Below, piece after piece: positions 9,600 to 17,429 of a stretch of 64,000 nucleotides of DNA. The stretch lies in contig NZ_JABAGQ010000016.1 of the NCBI RefSeq assembly GCF_012844225.1, positions 1 to 64,000 on the forward strand, read 5' to 3'. Made by a program: the position numbers and the translations under genes. The notes below the pieces were generated by a model. That model ran no database searches. It was not told the DNA's origin and worked only from the letters and a program-made list of their open reading frames with translations. The first letter of the stretch is position 1, and every line of letters begins with the position of its first letter. This stretch comes from Rhodococcus sp. 105337. Its GTDB lineage: Bacteria > Actinomycetota > Actinomycetes > Mycobacteriales > Mycobacteriaceae.

Positions 9600-10229
9600 A
9601 TGAGTACCGAGATCGCGACAGTCGGAGAAGACGTGGCCGGCACCGAAAGGGCCACCGTCACCGAAAATGCCACCGCCACCCAATCACCGGATACGCAGGC
9701 GGACGGCACGACACCGGCGAACCCCGCCGGGGACGGGCGGCCGTCGGTATCCCGGACGTTCCGCAGGGCAGGGTTCGCGGTGCTGGTGGTTCTCGCACTC
9801 GCTGCAACTGCGACAGCCGCGGTGTTCGGTGTGCAACTGCGCGACGCGAAGGCCGTCGAGAGCGCAGCCCGTGAGGCCTCCGACGTCGCACGGCAGTACG
9901 CCGTCACCCTCACCTCGGTCGGTGCCGACCTCGAGAGTGATTTCGCCGCAGTCCTCGACGGGGCAACCGGCGAGTTCGAGAAGATGTACGCGGAGTCGAG
10001 TGAGCAACTCCGGCAGTTGCTGATCGACAATCAGGCGCAGGCCGAGGGTGTCGTCGTGGAGTCGGGTATCAAGTCCGCGACACCGACGAAGGTCGAGGTG
10101 CTGTTGTTCATCGACCAGTCCGTGACCAATGCACTCGTTCCCGAGCCGCGGCTCGACCGCAGCCGCGTCGTGATGACCATGGAACTGGTCGACGGTCGCT
10201 GGCTCGCGTCGCAGGTCGATCTGCCCTGA
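9600..10229 (+). CDS. Mce-associated membrane protein
   Basis: 209 residues. An acidic, Thr/Ala-rich cytoplasmic N-terminus (1-50) is followed by one transmembrane helix (about 57-78) and a compact alpha/beta domain whose C-terminus (about 155-209) resembles the fold of Mce-associated (Mas) proteins that accompany mce operons in Mycobacterium and Rhodococcus. The start follows GGAGAA at a suitable distance, 33 nt after mceF, so it belongs to the same transcription unit. It probably stabilises the Mce complex. It is the last gene of the operon and converges on the M1 peptidase gene. Confidence 0.8.
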   Translation: MSTEIATVGEDVAGTERATVTENATATQSPDTQADGTTPANPAGDGRPSVSRTFRRAGFAVLVVLALAATATAAVFGVQLRDAKAVESAAREASDVARQYAVTLTSVGADLESDFAAVLDGATGEFEKMYAESSEQLRQLLIDNQAQAEGVVVESGIKSATPTKVEVLLFIDQSVTNALVPEPRLDRSRVVMTMELVDGRWLASQVDLP

Positions 10230-10241
10230 ACCGTCCCGTCC

Positions 10242-10273
10242 CCGCCGATCAGATTCTCCGCCGATCAGATTCT
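10242..10273. repeat. Perfect 16-bp tandem duplication across a stop codon
   Basis: CCGCCGATCAGATTCT occurs twice back to back (10242-10257 and 10258-10273). The second copy contains the stop codon of the minus-strand M1 peptidase (10265-10267), so the duplication sits exactly between two convergent genes. The period is not a multiple of three. It looks like a recent slippage event. Confidence 0.85.
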
Positions 10274-11644
10274 CGGGGGTGCCGGAAGTTCCTTCTGGCC
10301 CAGCCACGCATCCCACAGGGGGCGCAGCGAGGTGTCGGAGAAGCGAGCAGCGAGATCTTTGAATTGTGTCGTCGTGACGTTGGAATGGCGATGTTCCGAC
10401 GTCCATGTCCGGAGAAGCGTGAAAAACGAGTCGTCGCCCAGAGTCAGGCGCAACGCATGCAGGGTGAGCGCTCCGCGCTTGTAGATCCGGTCGTCGAACA
10501 TGTCCTTCGCGCCGGGATCCTCGAGGAGGATGTCCTGGGGCTTGCGGGAAAGGCCGCGATACGCGTCGGCCGCGAGGGCCTGGGCAGACGGACCACCGGA
10601 GTTCTCGGACCACAGCCACTCGGCGTAACACGCGAAACCTTCGTGGAGCCAGATGTCGCACCAGCGAGACAGAGTCAGGCTGTTGCCGAACCATTGGTGA
10701 GCCAATTCGTGTGCCACGAGCCGTTCTTCGGTCCTGTGCCCGTCGCAGAAATTGGCCCCGAACGTGGACAGACCCTGCGCCTCGATGGGGATCTCGAGGT
10801 CGTCGTCGGTCACCAGGGCCGTGTAGTGCGCGAAGGGGTACGGGCCGAACAGGCGCGTGAACAACTCGAGCATCTCCTGTTGCCGCCCGAAGTCCTTGTC
10901 GAACGCGTCGCGCAGGCGTGACGGGTGTACCGCGTACTGCGGCACCGGCGACGACGCGATCGCGCGCATCTCGTAGTGCCCGATCTGCACGGTCGCCAGG
11001 TACGTCGCCATCGGCTCGGGTTGCTCGTAGACCCACGTGGTCCGGCTGGATTTGGTCGTCTTGTGGACGAGCGTTCCGTTCGCGATCGCCTGGAACGGCG
11101 CGTCCGTGGTGATCGAGATGCGGTAGGTCGCTTTCGATCCGGGATGGTCGTCGCACGGAAACCACGACGGAGCGCCGTTGGGCTGGCTCGCGACGAGCGA
11201 GCCCTCCTCGAGTTCCTCCCACCCGACATCACCCCACATGGTGTGGAGCGGTGTGGGGGTGCCGGCGTACTGGACGGAGAGGGTCAGCACCGCGCCCGCG
11301 GGGATGGCGTCCGCGGGGGTGACGGTGAGCTTGCCGCCGCGGTGCACGAACTTGGCGGGTCGTCGCCCGTTGACCGTCACCTTGGACACGCGCATCGACG
11401 GTGCGAGGTCGAGTGCGAACTTTCCCCGCACATCGGTGGTCGTCGCGATGATGACGGCCCGGCCCTCCAACCGGTTCGCCATGATCTTGTAGGCGAGATC
11501 GAGTTCGTACCGCGACACGCGGTAGCCGCGGTTGCCGCTGGTCGGAAGGTACGGGTCGAGGGGACGGTCGGCGGTCACGGGCGGCACCGGCTTCGCGGCC
11601 TTGATCGGTTTCACCGCGGTGACCAGTCGCCCGGGGACGTCCAC
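10265..11644 (-). CDS. M1-family zinc aminopeptidase
   Basis: 459 residues. HELAH (312-316) plus Glu335 gives the HExxH-x18-E zinc site of M1 (gluzincin) aminopeptidases; IPIEAQG (285-291) sits where the GAMEN exopeptidase loop is expected but is divergent. At under half the length of PepN-type enzymes it contains the N-terminal beta-saddle and catalytic domain only. The chosen GTG start lies 34 nt inside the end of the upstream synthetase gene, which suggests translational coupling. Processing or turnover of the synthetase product is an attractive inference. No signal peptide is evident, so it is probably cytoplasmic. Confidence 0.88.
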   Translation of the reverse strand: MDVPGRLVTAVKPIKAAKPVPPVTADRPLDPYLPTSGNRGYRVSRYELDLAYKIMANRLEGRAVIIATTTDVRGKFALDLAPSMRVSKVTVNGRRPAKFVHRGGKLTVTPADAIPAGAVLTLSVQYAGTPTPLHTMWGDVGWEELEEGSLVASQPNGAPSWFPCDDHPGSKATYRISITTDAPFQAIANGTLVHKTTKSSRTTWVYEQPEPMATYLATVQIGHYEMRAIASSPVPQYAVHPSRLRDAFDKDFGRQQEMLELFTRLFGPYPFAHYTALVTDDDLEIPIEAQGLSTFGANFCDGHRTEERLVAHELAHQWFGNSLTLSRWCDIWLHEGFACYAEWLWSENSGGPSAQALAADAYRGLSRKPQDILLEDPGAKDMFDDRIYKRGALTLHALRLTLGDDSFFTLLRTWTSEHRHSNVTTTQFKDLAARFSDTSLRPLWDAWLGQKELPAPPRI

Positions 11645-14600
11645 GCCGAGATCGGGTTGCCCTGCCAGCGGGTCGACGGTGGCACGACGTCGCCGCGCAT
11701 CACCAGAGATGCGGGTCCGACAGTGGCGCCGTCACCGATCCCCGATGCGGGTAGCGCGACGCACTGGGGGCCGAGGCTCGCGCCGGCGCCGAGAGTCACG
11801 GTGTCCATGGCCATGATCCGATCATGGAACAAGTGTGTCTGTACAACGCACCCGCGTTCCACTGTCGCGCCGTCGCCCAGCGTCACGAGGTCCGCTTCGG
11901 GCAGCCAGTAGCTTTCGCACCACACTCCGCGTCCGATCGTGGAACCGAGTGCGCGCAGCCACAGGTTCGTGGCCGCGGTGCCCGTCGCCGCGCGGGCGAA
12001 CCACGGCGCGGCGACGGTCTCGACGAAGGTGTCCGATACTTCGTTGCGCCACACGAATGAACTCCACAGCGGATGTTCTTCTCGGCCGATGCGCCCCACG
12101 ATCAGCCATTTCGCCGCGATCGTCACCAGGCACGCGACCGCGCCGGCGGCCATCAGCACCACACCGCCGAGCAGGACGGCGATCCGGTACCCGAAGTGCG
12201 ACGCGAGCGTGTTGAGTGTGAAGAGAACTCCCAGCCCGATCCCGAACGTGACGATCATCGGGACGAGCCGGCAGGTCTCGACGAGACCGCGGGCGATCCG
12301 CAGCTTCGGCGACGGTGCGAACGTGCGGCTCGCATCGCCCTCACCCGCAGCGCGGCGCAGTCGCACCGGGGGACTGCCGAGCCAGGACGACCCCGATTTC
12401 GCTTTCTGGGGTGCGGCCGAGAGGACCGCGACGAGACCGTGCTTCGGGACACGGCGGCCGGGCGCCGCCATACCGGAATTACCGAGGAACGCCCGCTTTC
12501 CGACTTTGGCGTGCGAGATGTAGAGCCAGCCGCCCCCGAGTTCGTACGACGCGACCATCGTGTCGTCGGCCAGGAAGGCTCCGTCGGCGACCTTCGTGAA
12601 CTTGGGCACCATGAGCACCGTCGACGCCTCGACGTCCTTGCCGATGTCGGCGCCGAGGAGCCGGAGCCAGCCCGGCGTGAGCATCGACGCGTACAGCGGG
12701 AAGAGGAAGGTGCGCGACGAATCCATCAGACGCTCGGTGGCCCACACCTGCCAGCCGATGCGGCTCCGGACCGGATGCCAGCCCTCCGTCATACGAATCG
12801 ACAACAGTCGCACGGCGATCAGCGTGGTGAGTGCGAAGACGAACATGGTCAGCAACGCCGCGACCGGAAGCATCGCCAGGGACCGGGGAACGGCGTCTGC
12901 GACGGTCGCGGTGTCGCGCACCCACCACACGAGTAGCGCGACACCTGCCGCGATCGACGCGATCGGCAGGCCGCCGAGGAGGACGGAGGTCAAGGCGTAG
13001 ACGGGAATCCAGCGGGCTCCGCGGGGTGGTGCCTCCGAGGGCCAGGGACGGTCGGCCTTGCCGATCTTCTTGGCCGGCGACCCAGCCCAGTGCTGCCCGG
13101 ACTTCACGCGCCCGAACACCGCGGAGCCGGCCTCGACTTCGGCATTCTTGCCGATGCGCGCACCGGGGGCGAGGAACGAGCGGGCACCGACGGCCGCGCC
13201 GGCACCCACCCGGATGGTGCCGATGTGGACGAGGTCGCCGTCGACCCAGTGACCCGACAGATCGACCTCGGGTTCGATCGAGCAGCCGTCGCCGAGTTCG
13301 AGGAGCCCGGTGATCGGGGGAAGGCTGTGGAGGTCGACATCTCGTCCCACCTTCGCTCCCAGGGCACGAGCGTAGTTCCGCATCCACGGGGCGCCCGAAA
13401 TGTTGGTTGCTCCGACGGCGTCGGACAGGCGTAGCGCCGTCCACAGTCGCAGGTGCACCGAGCCGCCCCGCGGGTAACTTCCGGGAACCACATCGCGGAG
13501 CAGCAGCCGCGCTCCCACGACGGCAAGCGCCATGCGCCCGGGAGGGGTAAGGAACAGGGCGGCACCGAACGCGGTCCACCACCACGACAGGGTAACCGTC
13601 CACGGCACGTCGACGACCAGGCTGACGACGTTGTTGAGGATCGCGAGCCAGACGACCCACTGCAGTCCGGTGAGCGTCATGAGCGGCACGGTCGCGACGA
13701 TCTGCGCGAACTGTGCGCGACGCGACACCGGAGCGACCACGCGGTGCGTGGCAGCGGTCGTCGGAGCCAGTTCGTCCAAGTAGACGGCGAGGGACCCGAG
13801 GCGCGGCCGGTCGTACAGCTGTGCGACGGTCATTTCCGGGTAGCGGGCACGAATGGCGGTGACGAGCTGGGCGGCTGCGAGCGAACCCCCGCCGAGTTCG
13901 AAGAAATCGTCGTCCAGGCCGTCGATGGGAGCGCCGAGGATGTCCGTCCACAACCCCGCCAGCCACGCGGCGGTGGGGTCGAGACCGAGGGCGTCGATCG
14001 AGTCGGCGTCTGCGCCGGGGAGCGGCCACGGCAAGGCGTTGCGGTCCACTTTCCCCGAGGTTCGGGTGGGGAGTTCGTCGACCCGGGCGAGCCGGGGCAC
14101 GAGGGCGGCAGGAAGCTGCTCGGACAGGAGGTCGTGCGCGGCCGCCAGATCGAAGTCGGGGTCCGTCGAGGCGAGGTAGCCGACGAGAACCGAGTGTCCC
14201 GTCGCCGTCGTACGGACGGCGCAGGCGGCGCCGGCGACGCCCGGCAGGTTCTGCAAGGCATTGTCGACCTCACCGAGTTCGATGCGGCGTCCGCCGATCT
14301 TCACCTGATCGTCGGCACGCCCCTGGAACAGCAGTCCTTGCCGGTCGAGCACGACGAGGTCACCGCTGCGGTAGGCGCGCGACCATCCGAGACTCGGCAT
14401 GGGCGCGTACTTTTCGGCGTCCTTCGCCGGGTCGAGGTATCGCGCCAGTCCCACGCCGCCGATGACGAGTTCACCGGCTTCTCCCTCGGCGACGGGGTTG
14501 CCCTCGGCGTCGACGACAGCGAGATCCCAGCCGTCGAGGGGCAGCCCGATGCGGACCGGCCCGGAGCCGTCCATGAGTGAGGCGCACGCGACGACGGTGG

Positions 14601-15516
14601 CTTCCGTCGGACCGTAGGTGTTCCACAGCTCTCGTCCCGGAACAGCGAGCCGTTCGACGAGGTCCGGCGGGCACGACTCGCCGCCGAAAATGAGCAGCCG
14701 CACCGCTTCGAGAGATTCGGCCGGCCACATCGCGGCGAGGGTCGGCACGGTGGAGACGACGCTGATGTCACGGGAGATCAGCCAGGGGCCGAGGTCCATG
14801 CCGGACCGGACCAATGAGCGCGGAGCGGGTACCAGGCACGCGCCGTGGCGCCACGCGAGCCACATCTCCTCACATGAGGCGTCGAATGCGACCGACAGGC
14901 CGGCCAGCACCCGGTCTCCCGGCCCGATCGGGGCGTCTCGGCAGAACAATCGCGCTTCGGCGTCGACGAATGCGGCGGCGTTGAGGTGCGTCACCGCCAC
15001 GCCCTTCGGAGTGCCGGTCGATCCCGACGTGAAGATGATCCACGCATCGTCCTCGAGCCGTGGACCGCGCAGCGGCGGGTCGGCCCGTACGGGAGCGGTA
15101 CCGGGACCGATGCCGTCGTCGGTGACGACGGCGGTCACCCGGGCCTCGGAAAACACCAGGTCGGCGCGCTCGTCCGGGTCGTCGGCGTCCACGGGAACGT
15201 AGGCCGCGCCCGCGGCCAGGATCGCCAGGATGGTCACATACAGCTCGGCTCTGCCCGAGGTCATCCGAACCCCGACCCGATCGCCCGCACCGACGCCGGC
15301 GTCGAGGAGGGCGTACGCGCCCACCCTGACTTTCTCGAGCAGTTCCGCGTAGCCGATGACGCCGGTGCCGTCGTCGATCGCCGGTGCGTCGGGATGCGCC
15401 TCGGCGGTCGCGCGCAGGATGTCGACGAGGGTGCGGGGTGGCGGTGCGTGCGACGCGCGAAGAAACTCTGCGGGGATCACAGAGCTGCGGGGTTCAGCGG
15501 GGAGTGGGGCAGGCAA
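11611..15516 (-). CDS. Pls/PosA-type membrane non-ribosomal peptide synthetase
   Basis: 1301 residues. An adenylation domain (about 30-500) has the P-loop IIFTSGSTGTPKG (160-172), FDAS (211-214, the Asp that binds the amino group), YRSGD (382-386) and the C-terminal Lys in TSGKVDRNAL (Lys489). A carrier domain follows (about 515-580, LGGGS with phosphopantetheine Ser545). The second half alternates transmembrane segments (about 605-670, 840-905, 1070-1115) with left-handed beta-helix hexapeptide blocks. This is the layout of epsilon-poly-lysine synthetase Pls and related enzymes that make homopolymers of an amino acid at the membrane. There is no canonical condensation or thioesterase domain. 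The TTG start at 15516 has AGAAGGA 10 nt upstream. The substrate is not predictable by eye. Confidence 0.85.
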   Translation of the reverse strand: MPAPLPAEPRSSVIPAEFLRASHAPPPRTLVDILRATAEAHPDAPAIDDGTGVIGYAELLEKVRVGAYALLDAGVGAGDRVGVRMTSGRAELYVTILAILAAGAAYVPVDADDPDERADLVFSEARVTAVVTDDGIGPGTAPVRADPPLRGPRLEDDAWIIFTSGSTGTPKGVAVTHLNAAAFVDAEARLFCRDAPIGPGDRVLAGLSVAFDASCEEMWLAWRHGACLVPAPRSLVRSGMDLGPWLISRDISVVSTVPTLAAMWPAESLEAVRLLIFGGESCPPDLVERLAVPGRELWNTYGPTEATVVACASLMDGSGPVRIGLPLDGWDLAVVDAEGNPVAEGEAGELVIGGVGLARYLDPAKDAEKYAPMPSLGWSRAYRSGDLVVLDRQGLLFQGRADDQVKIGGRRIELGEVDNALQNLPGVAGAACAVRTTATGHSVLVGYLASTDPDFDLAAAHDLLSEQLPAALVPRLARVDELPTRTSGKVDRNALPWPLPGADADSIDALGLDPTAAWLAGLWTDILGAPIDGLDDDFFELGGGSLAAAQLVTAIRARYPEMTVAQLYDRPRLGSLAVYLDELAPTTAATHRVVAPVSRRAQFAQIVATVPLMTLTGLQWVVWLAILNNVVSLVVDVPWTVTLSWWWTAFGAALFLTPPGRMALAVVGARLLLRDVVPGSYPRGGSVHLRLWTALRLSDAVGATNISGAPWMRNYARALGAKVGRDVDLHSLPPITGLLELGDGCSIEPEVDLSGHWVDGDLVHIGTIRVGAGAAVGARSFLAPGARIGKNAEVEAGSAVFGRVKSGQHWAGSPAKKIGKADRPWPSEAPPRGARWIPVYALTSVLLGGLPIASIAAGVALLVWWVRDTATVADAVPRSLAMLPVAALLTMFVFALTTLIAVRLLSIRMTEGWHPVRSRIGWQVWATERLMDSSRTFLFPLYASMLTPGWLRLLGADIGKDVEASTVLMVPKFTKVADGAFLADDTMVASYELGGGWLYISHAKVGKRAFLGNSGMAAPGRRVPKHGLVAVLSAAPQKAKSGSSWLGSPPVRLRRAAGEGDASRTFAPSPKLRIARGLVETCRLVPMIVTFGIGLGVLFTLNTLASHFGYRIAVLLGGVVLMAAGAVACLVTIAAKWLIVGRIGREEHPLWSSFVWRNEVSDTFVETVAAPWFARAATGTAATNLWLRALGSTIGRGVWCESYWLPEADLVTLGDGATVERGCVVQTHLFHDRIMAMDTVTLGAGASLGPQCVALPASGIGDGATVGPASLVMRGDVVPPSTRWQGNPISAWTSPGDWSPR

Positions 15517-15696
15517 GTCCGCGGCGTCCTTCTACTCGATGGTGCTCCGGTTATCTCACGTTCAAGTGGACACGAGGTGAACGTCGGGGCACATCGCCGG
15601 ACCCGGGTGTGTCGCGCCCCGGCCGAATCGGAGGCGGTATTTCGGCAGGTCCGCGGGTTTCGTCCGCACCGTCACGGTCGGCACACCACATCCGGT

Positions 15697-15725
15697 TTGA
15701 CACGGGACCGCCCGACTGCAATCCT
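15697..15725 (+). promoter_or_regulatory. Promoter driving the SAM-IV riboswitch
   Basis: A consensus -35 TTGACA (15697-15702) is followed after 17 nt by AATCCT (15720-15725). Transcription would begin near 15732, just at the first paired bases of the riboswitch aptamer, which supports both assignments. Confidence 0.6.
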
Positions 15726-15731
15726 CTTCGG

Positions 15732-15813
15732 CAGGTCATGAGTACCAGCATCGAGCCCCGGCTTGCTGGTCGGCAACCCTCCTCCGCGGTGGGGTGCTCC
15801 GGGTGACGACCTG
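15732..15813 (+). promoter_or_regulatory. SAM-IV riboswitch aptamer
   Basis: The sequence matches the actinobacterial SAM-IV pattern as I know it. P1 is CAGGTC (15732-15737) with GACCTG (15808-15813). P2 is ACCAGCA (15744-15750) with TGCTGGT (15764-15770), and its loop GAGCCCCGG contains a C-run that can form the pseudoknot with the GGGG of CGGTGGGGTG downstream. The conserved ATGAG after P1 and CGGCAACCC after P2 are present. SAM-IV elements bind S-adenosylmethionine and switch off sulfur or methionine genes. Here the regulated gene is the class V enzyme at 15920. I do not see a clear terminator hairpin, so control of the ribosome binding site is more likely. Confidence 0.85.
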
Positions 15814-15919
15814 GCTGTGATTCCAATACCGGACACGGCAAGCGCGGACTCCGCCGGCGATCGTTTCCCTTCGTCGTGGCGATTACCGACGGGTCCCTGG
15901 ATCGACGAGGGATTTTGTC

Positions 15920-17233
15920 ATGACTGCTGTATCTGCCACCGCCTGCATCGCGCCGTTCGCACACGTCTCCGGGTGTGATGTGCAGGTGCCGCTCGTGCAG
16001 GGCGGCACCTGCACCTACGCCAACTTCGATTACGCGGCGAGTGCACCTGCTCTCGCCACAGTCACCGAACGCATCGCCGAGTTGCTGCCGTACTACGCGA
16101 GCGTCCATCGCGGCGCCGGATACGCCTCGCGGGTGAGCACCGCGAGTTACGAGGATTCACGAGAGTCGGTGGCGCGCTTCGTCGGTGCCGACACCGATCA
16201 GGTCGTCGTCTTCACCCGCAACACGACCGATTCGCTGAACCTGCTGGCGGGCGCGGTGCCCGGTGACGTGGTGGTGCTCGACATCGAACACCACGCGAAC
16301 CTGCTCCCCTGGAAGAACTCCCGTGTTGTCGTGGCGGCCGACTCCATCACGGAGACCGTGCAGCGTATCGCCGAGGAGCTGAACCGGGCGCCGGCCGCGC
16401 TGCTCGCCGTCACGGGTGCCTCCAACGTAACCGGTGAAGTGCTGCCGATCTCCGAGCTCGCCGCCCTGGCTCATTCGTGCGGTGCGCGGATTCTCGTCGA
16501 CGGTGCGCAGTTGGTGCCCCACCGCAGCGTGGATCTCACCGCCGACGGAATCGATTACCTCGCCTTCTCCGGTCACAAGCTCTACGCCCCGTTCGGCGCC
16601 GGAGTGCTCGTGGGACGCCGCGACTGGCTCGACACCGCCGAGCCGTACCTCGCCGGTGGCGGCGCGGTGCGCGAGGTGACCCTCGACGGTGCCGAATGGG
16701 CTTGTGCCCCTGCGCGACACGAGGCCGGAACACCGAACGTACTCGGGGTTGCCGCCCTGGCCGCGGCATGCGACACCCTCGGCGGTTTCGACACCGAGGC
16801 CGCGGCGCGGCACGAGGAAGAACTGTGCCGCCTGCTCGTCGACGGATTGAGCGGCATCGAGGGCGTCGAGATCCTGAAGTTGTGGGACGACTCGGAAGAC
16901 TGCGTCGGCATCGTGACCTTCACCGTGGATGGATACGAACCGGGTGAGGTGGCGTCGTACCTTTCGGCCGAGCACGGAATCGGAGTGCGCGACGGGCGTT
17001 TCTGCGCGCACCCGCTGCTCGCACGCGTGGGACGCCCGGGTGGGGCGGTGCGCGCGTCGCTGGGGCTGGGCAGCTCGTCGGCAGACGTGGACCGGTTGCT
17101 CGCCGCGCTGCGCACTCTGGTTGCGCAAGGACCTGCGTGGACGCACGCGAAGACCGACGGCGTGTGGAGCCCGGCACCGGAAACCCGGCCCGGACTCGCG
17201 CAGTCGGGAGAGGGTGCGTCGCAATGCATCTGA
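15920..17233 (+). CDS. Class V aminotransferase, cysteine-desulfurase-like
   Basis: 437 residues. The PLP lysine is Lys220 in SGHKLYAPFG, with the stacking His in DIEHHANLLPW (124-125) and Asp194 in ILVDGAQ. FCAHPLL puts Cys362 where SufS/NifS-type desulfurases carry the sulfur-accepting Cys, so a persulfide-forming activity on cysteine or a related sulfur amino acid is plausible. There is no neighbouring suf or isc scaffold gene. It lies directly downstream of a SAM-IV riboswitch and upstream of a Cys leader peptide, so a role in sulfur amino acid metabolism is favoured over Fe-S assembly. Its last 30 residues extend beyond the family core. The precise substrate is unknown. Confidence 0.85.
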   Translation: MTAVSATACIAPFAHVSGCDVQVPLVQGGTCTYANFDYAASAPALATVTERIAELLPYYASVHRGAGYASRVSTASYEDSRESVARFVGADTDQVVVFTRNTTDSLNLLAGAVPGDVVVLDIEHHANLLPWKNSRVVVAADSITETVQRIAEELNRAPAALLAVTGASNVTGEVLPISELAALAHSCGARILVDGAQLVPHRSVDLTADGIDYLAFSGHKLYAPFGAGVLVGRRDWLDTAEPYLAGGGAVREVTLDGAEWACAPARHEAGTPNVLGVAALAAACDTLGGFDTEAAARHEEELCRLLVDGLSGIEGVEILKLWDDSEDCVGIVTFTVDGYEPGEVASYLSAEHGIGVRDGRFCAHPLLARVGRPGGAVRASLGLGSSSADVDRLLAALRTLVAQGPAWTHAKTDGVWSPAPETRPGLAQSGEGASQCI

Positions 17234-17248
17234 GCGTGAGGGTTGTGG

Positions 17249-17277
17249 TCGACAATTCCCCATGGGGTAGGTAGGGT
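17249..17277 (+). promoter_or_regulatory. Promoter for leader peptide 1, with a CCCCATGGGG palindrome in the spacer
   Basis: TCGACA (17249-17254), exactly 17 nt, then TAGGGT (17272-17277). The -10 ends 7 nt before ATG 17285, the spacing expected for a leaderless transcript starting at the A of the start codon. The spacer contains the perfect palindrome CCCCATGGGG (17258-17267), well placed for a repressor. Confidence 0.6.
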
Positions 17278-17284
17278 TCTCGTC

Positions 17285-17371
17285 ATGACCTCGGAGGCGA
17301 CTGCAACGGCGCACTGGTGCCGCCGGCATGTCGATCTGTGCCGCACCGCCTCGGGTACCTGTCCGGACTGA
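17285..17371 (+). CDS. Cysteine-containing leader peptide 1
   Basis: A 28-codon ORF with three Cys (codons 12, 19, 26) and the core RRHVDLCRT. Short actinobacterial ORFs with an HVDLCR core are, to my knowledge, annotated as putative leader peptides before sulfur-related genes. The start sits 7 nt after a -10 hexamer, so it is probably translated from a leaderless mRNA. Four nt after its stop lies CTCTC (17375-17379), which can pair with GAGAG of the ribosome binding site (17418-17422) of the next gene. A ribosome reaching the stop would cover this anti-SD, whereas stalling at Cys codons would change its accessibility. The regulatory mechanism is inferred. Confidence 0.75.
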   Translation: MTSEATATAHWCRRHVDLCRTASGTCPD

Positions 17372-17429
17372 GTTCTCTCCGCACGCTTTTCAGCTGCTGC
17401 CGCATCGCGGCTCATTCGAGAGGTTACTC

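Larger units (their letters stand above)
15517..15919. promoter_or_regulatory. Divergent intergenic region: synthetase / riboswitch-controlled gene
   Basis: 403 bases between the minus-strand synthetase and the plus-strand class V enzyme. The left third (15517-15690) should hold the synthetase promoter; I see its ribosome binding site (AGAAGGA in the minus sense, 10 nt before TTG) but no convincing -10/-35 pair. The right part holds a promoter and a SAM-IV riboswitch, listed separately, then a 100-nt expression platform ending in GAGGG about 9 nt before ATG 15920. Confidence 0.6.

Noticed and set aside
10242-10273. 16-bp direct repeat considered as an attachment-site core
   Set aside because: Copies are adjacent with no element between them, and there is no integrase or tRNA nearby.
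11611-15516. Possible cargo of a transferred biosynthetic cluster
   Set aside because: Codon use and GC look like the neighbours and there are no transposase, repeats or tRNA borders; it is treated as resident.
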